Shown: piece after piece, positions 1-6,255 of the stretch | Position numbering within the stretch: the stretch's first letter is position 1 | Layout of the letters: every line of letters begins with the position of its first letter | From: JBHHZM01 sp046758065 | Lineage (GTDB): Bacteria > Pseudomonadota > Alphaproteobacteria > JAAXGF01 | Direction: 5' to 3' | Length of the DNA: 48,201 nucleotides | Assembly (NCBI GenBank): GCA_046758065.1 | Contig: JBHHZM010000005.1 | Coordinates: forward strand, 1-48,201 | Program-made: the position numbers and the translations under genes | The notes under the pieces: generated by a model | Seen by the model: only the letters and a program-made list of their open reading frames with translations | What the model was told of the DNA's origin: nothing | Database searches by the model: none

Positions 1-283
1 TGACCTCGATCTTCGGCTGCATCGCCGGCCGCAGCCCCTTTTCGGCGAGCGCCTGGGCCGAAGTCTGGTTCAATGCCTGATCGAGGATCTCGCCCAGAAT
101 CGTCTGGCCGTACTGCTTGCGCAACAGTGCTAGCGGCACCTTGCCGGGGCGGAACCCCGGTATGCGGACCGAACCGCGCAGCGATTCAAGGCGATCCCGG
201 ATACGGCTTTCGATATCCTTGCCATCGACGACGACCTTGAACTCGCGCGACAGGCCGTCGGCACTGGTTTCCGTGACTAACAT
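1..283 (-). CDS. tig: Trigger factor, N-terminal part (runs off the left edge)
   Basis: Trigger factor is the ribosome-bound chaperone and peptidyl-prolyl isomerase that meets nascent chains at the exit tunnel. Only the first 94 residues are in the window. They start MLVTETSADGLSREFKVVV and contain the ribosome-binding signature FRPGKVP at about residues 44-50 (reading GFRPGKVP), followed by the helix LLRKQYGQTILGEI. The start is the ATG at 283-281. A tRNA-Leu gene lies 87 bases upstream on the same strand. Identification is firm from the N-terminal domain alone; the isomerase and C-terminal domains cannot be checked here. Confidence 0.93.
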   Translation of the reverse strand, partial: MLVTETSADGLSREFKVVVDGKDIESRIRDRLESLRGSVRIPGFRPGKVPLALLRKQYGQTILGEILDQALNQTSAQALAEKGLRPAMQPKIEV

Positions 284-370
284 GTCAGCGTTGATTTTCC
301 GATTTGCCAGGGTGAAGGCCGGAAGCAACCTCGTTCCGGAAGGAGAAGCGACCCCGCTGCGGCCGCAGCC

Positions 371-455
371 TGGTGCGGGCGGAGGGACTCGAACCCCCAA
401 ACCCGAAGGTACCAGATCCTAAATCTGGCGTGTCTACCAATTCCACCACGCCCGC
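371..455 (-). tRNA. tRNA-Leu, anticodon TAG
   Basis: Read on the minus strand this 85-base gene has a 7-bp acceptor stem GCGGGCG/CGCCCGC, discriminator A and a genome-encoded CCA at 373-371. The D arm contains TTGGTAGACACG, the anticodon stem is CCAGA/TCTGG around the loop TTTAGGA (anticodon TAG, decoding CUA/CUN), a long variable arm GTACCTTCGGGT marks a class II leucine tRNA, and the T arm has GGTTCGAGTCC. It sits between trigger factor and the PEP-CTERM gene, all on the same strand. Confidence 0.95.
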
Positions 456-625
456 CACGCGGACGCCCGCGGGGATGCCGGTCCCCGGAGCAACGCGCGC
501 CTCTATAGCACACATGCGCGCCGCGAAACCAGCGGAAAGCGAGGCGCCTCCGGGAGGCGACGTCCGCCGCCATTCCGCGGCGCTACGCCGGTGGCTCGGT
601 GCGTTTCGATAAAAGGAAACGTCAG

Positions 626-652
626 AAAAACGGCGGTCCGTCGCGGACCGCC
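626..652 (-). terminator. Intrinsic terminator of the PEP-CTERM gene
   Basis: On the minus strand a perfect 9-bp stem (GGCGGTCCG / CGGACCGCC, 3-base loop, 652-632) is followed by G and a run of five T (630-626). It begins 26 bases after the PEP-CTERM stop codon, so it closes that gene as a single transcription unit. A second small inverted repeat (CGTTTC/GAAACG, 602-621) follows. Confidence 0.85.
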
Positions 653-678
653 GCCTCCGTCCCCCAGCCTCCGTTTGT

Positions 679-1539
679 TCAGTTGCGCCGCCGCCGTCTC
701 ATGAATCCCAGACCTAAAAGTCCGCCTCCCAGAACGAGGAGCGTGGCGGGCTCGGGAATGGGCTGGCCGCTGAAGGCGATATCGACGCCAATATTGGTGA
801 TGAGAGTATTGTTGGAGCCGCCGATGATGTCCTTGACCTTGAGGCTGCCCGGGTTCGACAGGGTGCCGTTCGTACTGCCCCACAGGAAGGTGCTCAAGAC
901 CGCCGCGTTCGGGTCGCCGGCGGCGGCCATCGAAGCGGGCCGCGTATCGAAGAGCACGCCGTTGAAGATATCCGCCGCCACGATGTCGTCGAAGTCGAAG
1001 ATTCCCGAGAACAGCAGGTTCATGGCGGCGTCGGGCGAGCGGATCTCGAACGACATGCTGCCGTTGTCCTGGATCCTGTGAAGCGGCTGGCCCGCAATCG
1101 AGGTGCCGAACGCGTCGGTCAGCCCCGGCGCGGCGTTGAAGGTGGCGGACTGAATTATCACCTCGAAGCCGGTAATGACCATCTTTGCCACCAGCGTCCC
1201 GGGGCTGCCCGGGTCGGCGCCGGCGGCCGCCAGATCGAGAGTCTGCGAGCCGGAGAAGAAGACCCGGTCGCCGGTGTCGCCGAAGGCGTTGTTGGCGCCC
1301 CTGTCGATGCTGTAGGAGAGCGACTGGTTCGGCAGCACATAGAGCACCGGCCCGCTGCTCCCGCTGTTGCCGTTGTGCAGTTCCGAAAAGCTCGCGCCGT
1401 TCACCGACCGGCTGAAGATTACCCCGTCGTATTCGATGACGTCGGCAGTGGCGGTCCCCGCGACGAGTGCATACGCGACGACCGCCATCGCGGCGAGCCC
1501 GAGCGGTTTCAACGGTCTCGAATGTCCCTGATTGACCAT
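679..1539 (-). CDS. PEP-CTERM sorting domain protein, secreted
   Basis: A 286-residue exported protein of unknown function. Residues 1-33 form a signal peptide (basic start, hydrophobic LGLAAMAVVAYALVAGTATA). The C-terminus carries the PEP-CTERM signal: PEP at residues 262-264, a hydrophobic segment and the basic end RRRRR. In this family an exosortase (EpsH/XrtA type) recognises the tail, and the proteins are linked to exopolysaccharide and floc or biofilm matrix. The mature part has no cysteine and is rich in Ser, Asn, Gly and Asp, with predicted beta character, which is typical. The start ATG has GAGGAAAG upstream. It is alone in its operon, with a sigma-54 promoter and a terminator of its own. 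No exosortase lies in the window. Family assignment is sure; the specific role is unknown. Confidence 0.92.
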   Translation of the reverse strand: MVNQGHSRPLKPLGLAAMAVVAYALVAGTATADVIEYDGVIFSRSVNGASFSELHNGNSGSSGPVLYVLPNQSLSYSIDRGANNAFGDTGDRVFFSGSQTLDLAAAGADPGSPGTLVAKMVITGFEVIIQSATFNAAPGLTDAFGTSIAGQPLHRIQDNGSMSFEIRSPDAAMNLLFSGIFDFDDIVAADIFNGVLFDTRPASMAAAGDPNAAVLSTFLWGSTNGTLSNPGSLKVKDIIGGSNNTLITNIGVDIAFSGQPIPEPATLLVLGGGLLGLGFMRRRRRN

Positions 1540-1656
1540 GACGGCTACATGCTTTCCTCGCTCTCGATGGCGCCTTCGGCCCGATTTCGCGTATTCGCCA
1601 CGCTCCGCGAACGTCGGGACCCGGACTTTGCCTCATGCAAATCTCAGGCACGTCCC

Positions 1657-1673
1657 ATGCAAATCCCATGCCG
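1657..1673 (-). promoter_or_regulatory. Sigma-54 (RpoN) -24/-12 promoter of the PEP-CTERM gene
   Basis: On the minus strand the sequence reads CGGCATGGGATTTGCAT. It matches the sigma-54 consensus TGGCACG-N4-TTGCA with the essential GG (1672-1671) and GC (1660-1659) separated by exactly 10 bases, and two mismatches at less critical positions. The expected transcription start is near 1647, giving a leader of about 108 bases before the ATG at 1539. Haft and co-workers described sigma-54-type upstream elements shared by proteobacterial PEP-CTERM genes together with the PrsK/PrsR regulators, so the context fits. Confidence 0.75.
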
Positions 1674-1692
1674 TTTCACGACATTTGTTGAG

Positions 1693-1705
1693 ATTCAATG
1701 GGTTG
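1693..1705. promoter_or_regulatory. Possible IHF-binding site between sigma-54 promoter and upstream element
   Basis: The plus strand reads ATTCAATGGGTTG, matching the IHF consensus WATCAANNNNTTR at all but the second position. It lies between the -24/-12 promoter (1657-1673) and the nearer 17-bp element (1727-1743), which is where IHF bends DNA in many sigma-54 promoters. A one-mismatch hit to a degenerate 13-mer is common by chance, so the position is the main support. Confidence 0.35.
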
Positions 1706-1726
1706 ACCCGGTTGCCGATGCGTAAC

Positions 1727-1743
1727 TGTAAAATTTCTCGACA
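1727..1743. repeat. 17-bp element, copy 1 (candidate enhancer-binding site)
   Basis: TGTAAAATTTCTCGACA. It differs from copy 2 at 1958-1974 by one base. The ends TGT...ACA form an inverted pair, as in a dimer-binding site. Its centre is about 88 bases upstream of the predicted sigma-54 transcription start, a usual distance for an activator such as PrsR. Function is inferred from repetition and position. Confidence 0.55.
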
Positions 1744-1791
1744 CTTCGGGATCTGCGGCCGATCCGCTGCGTTGCCGGCATGTTTGAAATT

Positions 1792-1865
1792 CTCGATATA
1801 AAACAAATGTTTATATGAGACACGGTAATATCAGGCCAAAAATTCAAGGTTAACAAAAATTAACC
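1792..1865. other. AT-rich tract with two inverted repeats
   Basis: Between the two 17-bp elements the base composition falls sharply compared with the GC-rich surroundings. Two inverted repeats lie in it: an imperfect one at 1792-1819 with a perfect core ATATAAA/TTTATAT (1796-1802 and 1810-1816), and a perfect 6-bp one GGTTAA/TTAACC (1848-1853 and 1860-1865). No credible ORF is present from 1540 to 2143. The AT-rich stretch continues to about 1970. It may be curved DNA, a nucleoid-protein site or an operator; nothing in the sequence decides this. Confidence 0.4.
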
Positions 1866-1957
1866 ATAAAACCATAATTTAAATAATTCTATTTCGTGTT
1901 ACGTATACACATTGTATAGATTACAGTAACTTAATTCCTAAAAGTCGGCTGAAAAAG

Positions 1958-1974
1958 TGTAAAATTTATCGACA
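1958..1974. repeat. 17-bp element, copy 2
   Basis: TGTAAAATTTATCGACA, in the same orientation as copy 1 and identical at 16 of 17 positions. It lies about 319 bases upstream of the predicted sigma-54 start, beyond the AT-rich tract, and about 170 bases from the end of the neighbouring AceE-like gene, which is transcribed toward it. Spacing between copies is 231 bases. Confidence 0.5.
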
Positions 1975-2143
1975 GCCTCGATGGCGATGTGCGGGGAGCG
2001 GCGATAAGAATCCGTCACGATCGGGCCAATCGGATCGATCTCGGAAATCGCGGTCGACCTCCCGCCCAATGTGGCCCCCGCTCACCGGAAAGAACGTATC
2101 CGGCCGAGAACGGCTTGATTTTATTTCGTTTTCCACAATCCCC

Positions 2144-4576
2144 CTAAAGGAGGCGGGTTGCGCGCGCTCGTTCCAGGCAGGCGGCGGCAATGGCTTCGAG
2201 AATCGCATCGACGTCGAGGCGATATGCGCGGTAAAGGTCGGGAAGGTCGCCCGACTGGCCGAAATGCTCGACGCCGAGCGGATGCACCCGCTGGCCGAGT
2301 ACCGCGCCGAGCCAGCCGAGCGTCGCCGGATGCCCGTCGATCACCGTCACCAGCGCGGCCCCGGGCGCCAGCGCCGCGAGCAGGCGCTCGACATGCGCCC
2401 GGGCGTCGCGGTGGCCGGCCTGGCGGGCGCGCCCCGCGGCGTGCCAGCCGGCGTTGAGCCGGTCGGCCGAGGTGACGGCGAGCAGTCCGGCGTCCGGTAT
2501 TTCCTCGACAATGCGAGCGTGCGCCTCGATTGCCTCGGGCGCGACCGCGCCGCTGAAGACGATTGCGAGTTCGGCGCCGGGAGCCGGTTCGCGCAGCCAG
2601 TAACCGCCGGCGATGACGTTGCGGCGCAGGCCGTCGTCCATCACGCGTCCCGCCTGGTCGATCGGCCGCGTCGACAGCCGGAGATAAACCGATCCGCCCA
2701 TCATGTCGCGCAGCCACTCGATTTCCGAGCCGCCGCTGCCGTCGCGTTGCAGGTAGTCGAAGCCCCAGGCCATGATCGCCGCCAGTTCGTCGACGAAGGC
2801 GGGCTCGAATGCGGCGATGCCGTCCTGGGCCATGCCGATCAACGGGGTGGCGAGCGACTGATGCGCGCCGCCTTCGGGCGCCAGCGTGATGCCCGACGGC
2901 GTGGCGACCAGCATGAAGCGCGAATCCTGATAGCACGCGTAGTTGAGGGCATCGAGGCCGCGCTGGATGAAGGGATCGTAGAGCGTGCCGATCGGCAGCA
3001 GGCGCTCGCCGAACAGCGGAGCCGAGAGCCCGAGCGCGGCGAGTATCAGGAACAGGTTGTTTTCGGCGATGCCGAGCTCGATGTGCTGGCCTTTCTGCGA
3101 CATCAGCCAGCGCTGGGCCGAGGCCACCTGTTCCTCGCGGAAGACGTCGGCTTGCTCGTGGCGGTCGAACACGGCGCGCTGGTTGACCCAGGGACCGAGG
3201 CCGGTCGATACGGTCACGTCGGGCGAGGTGGTGACGATGCGGCGGGCGAGTTCGCTGTCGCCGCGCCCGAGTTCGTGCAGAATGCGGCCGAAGGCCTCCT
3301 GCGTCGCCATCCGCGGCGCGGCGCGGAACGGCAGCGTTTCCGGCACCGGAACCCGCCACGCGGTGAAGCGCCGCCTGCCCTCGCGGTTGAACGGCGCCGC
3401 GTCCAGGAAGTCGCGCAGTGCCTCCGGGTCGACGTCGAGGCCGGCGAAGGGCGCCCACTCCTCGCCGTCGGCGATGCCCATGGCGCGCTTGAAATCGATC
3501 ATCTGCGCGGGCGTCATCAACCCGGCGTGGTTGTCCTTGTGACCCGCGAGCGGTAGCCCGAAGCCCTTGATGGTGTAGGCGATGAAGCAGCGCGGCGCAT
3601 CGTCCTCGACCGCTTCGAACGCCTCGAGAACCGATTCCATGTCGTGACCGGCGAGATTGGTCATCAGCGCCTGCAACGCAGCATCGTCGTGATCGTCGAG
3701 CAGGGCCTTGATGCCGCGCACTCCGGCGAGGTCGCGCGCCAGATTCTCGCGCCAGGCCGCGCCGCCCTTGAAGGTCAGCGCCGAATAGAGCGAGTTGGGA
3801 CAGTTGTCGATCCACTCGCGCAGCGCGTCGCCGCCCGGCCGCGCGAACGCCGCTTCGAGCCGCTTGCCGTATTTGAGCACCTCGACCCGCCAGTCGACGG
3901 TTTGGAACATCCGGTCGATACGGCCGTAGAGCCGGTCGGTGACGATGCTGTCGAGACTCTGGCGGTTGTAGTCGATGATCCACCATAGATTGCGCACGTC
4001 GTGCTTCCAGCCTTCGAGCATGGCCTCGAAAACGTTGCCTTCGTCGAGTTCGGCGTCGCCGATCAGGGCGATCAGGCGGCCCGTGGGGCGGTGTTCGGGC
4101 ATGAGACCGTGGAGGCGCAGATAGTCCTGCACCAGCGAGGCAAAGAGCGTCACCGCCCCGCCGAGACCGACCGAACCGGTCGAGAAGTCGACGTCGTCGG
4201 TGTCCTTGGTGCGCGACGGGTACGATTGCGCCCCGCCGAACGCGCGGAACTTCTCCAGCCGGCCGCGATCCTGATTGCCGAGCAGGTACTGGATGGCGTG
4301 GAACACCGGGCTTGCGTGGGGTTTGACGGCAATCCGGTCCTCGGGTCGCAGGACATGGAAGTAGAGCGCGCTCAGGAGCGTCACCGCCGAGGCGCAGGAA
4401 GCCTGGTGACCGCCGACCTTGAGGCCGTCGCGCGACGGCCGCAGATGGTTGGCGTTGTGGATCGTCCACGCCGAGAGCCAGAGGACTTTTGCTTCAAGGG
4501 CGCGCAGGCAGGCGAGCCGGTGTGTCCGCTCGGCGGCGCGGGGGTCGGTCACGTCGCGCAGTCGTGGCGATGCCAT
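2144..4576 (-). CDS. AceE/transketolase-like thiamine diphosphate enzyme, orphan E1
   Basis: An 810-residue thiamine diphosphate enzyme of the homodimeric pyruvate dehydrogenase E1 (AceE) and transketolase group. The cofactor motif GDAELDEGN is at about residues 172-180, ending in the Asn of the GDG-N motif; VGGHQASCASA (about 54-64) and YTIKGFGLPLAGHKDNHAG (about 314-332) match AceE blocks. E. coli AceE is 887 residues; here homology starts near AceE residue 90, so the N-terminal region that docks on the E2 core is missing. No E2 or E3 gene is near. It may act on a 2-oxoacid or a sugar phosphate without an E2 partner; annotations of relatives vary between transketolase and pyruvate dehydrogenase. 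The start has no clear ribosome-binding site. The 177 bases upstream are AT-rich and probably hold its promoter. Confidence 0.75.
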   Translation of the reverse strand: MASPRLRDVTDPRAAERTHRLACLRALEAKVLWLSAWTIHNANHLRPSRDGLKVGGHQASCASAVTLLSALYFHVLRPEDRIAVKPHASPVFHAIQYLLGNQDRGRLEKFRAFGGAQSYPSRTKDTDDVDFSTGSVGLGGAVTLFASLVQDYLRLHGLMPEHRPTGRLIALIGDAELDEGNVFEAMLEGWKHDVRNLWWIIDYNRQSLDSIVTDRLYGRIDRMFQTVDWRVEVLKYGKRLEAAFARPGGDALREWIDNCPNSLYSALTFKGGAAWRENLARDLAGVRGIKALLDDHDDAALQALMTNLAGHDMESVLEAFEAVEDDAPRCFIAYTIKGFGLPLAGHKDNHAGLMTPAQMIDFKRAMGIADGEEWAPFAGLDVDPEALRDFLDAAPFNREGRRRFTAWRVPVPETLPFRAAPRMATQEAFGRILHELGRGDSELARRIVTTSPDVTVSTGLGPWVNQRAVFDRHEQADVFREEQVASAQRWLMSQKGQHIELGIAENNLFLILAALGLSAPLFGERLLPIGTLYDPFIQRGLDALNYACYQDSRFMLVATPSGITLAPEGGAHQSLATPLIGMAQDGIAAFEPAFVDELAAIMAWGFDYLQRDGSGGSEIEWLRDMMGGSVYLRLSTRPIDQAGRVMDDGLRRNVIAGGYWLREPAPGAELAIVFSGAVAPEAIEAHARIVEEIPDAGLLAVTSADRLNAGWHAAGRARQAGHRDARAHVERLLAALAPGAALVTVIDGHPATLGWLGAVLGQRVHPLGVEHFGQSGDLPDLYRAYRLDVDAILEAIAAACLERARATRLL

Positions 4577-4693
4577 GGCGAGCAGGTCCGTAGCGGCTAC
4601 CGGTTGCGCCCCCGTTATCCTCCAACCGACCTCTAACGGTCAACGGCGGACGCACGCTTTTCCGCAAGCGCGCCGGTGGCGCTTTAATTCAGA

Positions 4694-4718
4694 TAGTGAA
4701 CCGAAAAAAATCTCACTA
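4694..4718. promoter_or_regulatory. Inverted repeat upstream of the AceE-like gene
   Basis: TAGTGA (4694-4699) and TCACTA (4713-4718) form a perfect 6-bp inverted repeat around an A-rich 13-base spacer, in the AT-rich gap between malonyl-CoA decarboxylase and the AceE-like gene. An imperfect palindrome, AGAATTTAATTTCT, lies at 4736-4749. Position, about 120 bases before the ATG at 4576, would suit an operator or promoter, but nothing confirms binding. Confidence 0.3.
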
Positions 4719-4753
4719 AACAAAAAGTTGATGACAGAATTTAATTTCTAACA

Positions 4754-6208
4754 TCAATCGCGTTCAGGCTTGGCGAGGCCAAGCGGCCGGCCACGCAGCA
4801 GAGCGCGTACCGCTGTACTCGCCGTTATTTTCCCTTCACCGCTGAAAGCCTCGTGGTTCTTCTCGATCTCGTCGAGCAGGTAGAGATAGTTGACCATCAT
4901 TCCCGCGGATTCCCGCAGGCCCTTCGCCGACGTATCGGCAAGCCAGTTGATGCGACCGATACGCGCGCCGTTGATGAGGTGAAAGCGGGCTACCGGGTCG
5001 AGCGGTTGGCCGTTGTCGCGTTTTTCATTGAGCAGGTAATGGGCGCAAAGCCTCATCAGCGGCCGCCTGACGAGACGGACAGCCTTGTCATCGCCGCGCC
5101 ACGAACTATCGAGGATTCGGCGCAACGCTTCGCTGCCGCCGGCGCCGCCGACATGGGCGGCAAGCGCCTTCGCTTCCGCCGGCGTTACCAAGTCGTCGCC
5201 TCCGACGACAAGCCGCGATTCGAGCCAAGCGCAGAAGCCCGGCGCCGGTGAGAGAGTCGCAAAAGTCTTGAGCCCCGTCAACTCGTGCACAAGCTCATCG
5301 ACGACGCGTTTGATCAGAAAATTACCGAAGCCGATCCCGGCGAGCCCTGGCTGGGCGTTCGAGATCGAATAGAATATCGCCGTATCGACGGCGTTGGGGT
5401 CGCACCGGGGGGCGGATTCATCGAGCAGCGCCTGAATATTGTCGGCCATGCCGTCGACCAGCGCGACTTCGATGAAAATGATTGGTTCGTCGGGCATTTT
5501 CGGGTGAACGAACGCGAACCAGCGGCGGTCGGCGTCGAGGCGGTTCTTGAGGTCGCTCCACGAGCGGATTTCGTGCACCGCTTCATAGGCGATGAGCTTT
5601 TCGAGAAGCGCCGCCGGCGAGTTCCAGGTAATGCGCAACAGGTCGAGCAGACCGATGTCGAACCAGTCGGCGAGAAGCTGCTTGAGGTCGGCTTCAAGGG
5701 CGCGCAGGAGAGAATCGCGCTTTCCGAGTTCGAGCAGATCGGCCCGAAGATCGACAAGAAACTTAATACCTTCAGGCAACGTATTGAATTGACGAAGCAA
5801 TATAACCCGAGGAGGCAGCAGGACACGACGCAGAGCCGCTTCGGCGCGGCGGCGCTTTTCCGTGTCGGTTTCGCGCTGAACCGCCGCGATGGCGGCGTCG
5901 ACCGCGGCCTGATCGGTGTCGAATTCGCTCGCAAGCAGCCTAAGAAACCGCTTCCGTCCCGTCTTGTCGAGCGTGAGATAGGTGCGCCCCAGGTCGGCCG
6001 CCCGCGCCCGCGCCGACACTTCGCCGCCACGCGTCTTGAGACACTCGTGCATGTAAGGAACCAGCCGGGCCGCGTCGTCTTCAGGGAGATCAGGCCGCAC
6101 CGCGCCGCTCAGCTTCACCCGCGCCGAGGCCGAAATGTCGCGCCAAGCGCCGCGCAAATGGGAAAGTGTGCGGTCGAGAAGGCCGAATTGTTTGGCGCTA
6201 TCTGGCAT
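4754..6208 (-). CDS. Malonyl-CoA decarboxylase
   Basis: Converts malonyl-CoA to acetyl-CoA and CO2. The 484-residue protein has the helical N-terminal half and the GNAT-like catalytic half of the family. The block FYSISNAQPGLAGIGFGNFL carries the catalytic Ser region, and the catalytic His lies in RFHLINGARIGRINW at about residue 410; these match the Ser-His dyad of human and Rhodopseudomonas enzymes. I chose the ATG at 6208 because the longer frame begins at a TTG at 6244. It lies just downstream of nnrD, probably in one transcript. The usual malonate partners matB and matC are absent from the window, so it may control malonyl-CoA level rather than use external malonate. Confidence 0.9.
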   Translation of the reverse strand: MPDSAKQFGLLDRTLSHLRGAWRDISASARVKLSGAVRPDLPEDDAARLVPYMHECLKTRGGEVSARARAADLGRTYLTLDKTGRKRFLRLLASEFDTDQAAVDAAIAAVQRETDTEKRRRAEAALRRVLLPPRVILLRQFNTLPEGIKFLVDLRADLLELGKRDSLLRALEADLKQLLADWFDIGLLDLLRITWNSPAALLEKLIAYEAVHEIRSWSDLKNRLDADRRWFAFVHPKMPDEPIIFIEVALVDGMADNIQALLDESAPRCDPNAVDTAIFYSISNAQPGLAGIGFGNFLIKRVVDELVHELTGLKTFATLSPAPGFCAWLESRLVVGGDDLVTPAEAKALAAHVGGAGGSEALRRILDSSWRGDDKAVRLVRRPLMRLCAHYLLNEKRDNGQPLDPVARFHLINGARIGRINWLADTSAKGLRESAGMMVNYLYLLDEIEKNHEAFSGEGKITASTAVRALLRGRPLGLAKPERD

Positions 6209-6255
6209 GACGGCGATGTTGGCAGCGCTGCTCGGGCGGATCAAGGGGCGGGGAA

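Noticed and set aside
2121..4469. A 782-codon open frame on the minus strand inside the AceE-like gene
   Set aside because: It is rich in Arg, Pro and Ala and shows no domain; it is the out-of-frame shadow of a GC-rich gene whose main frame has clear thiamine diphosphate motifs.
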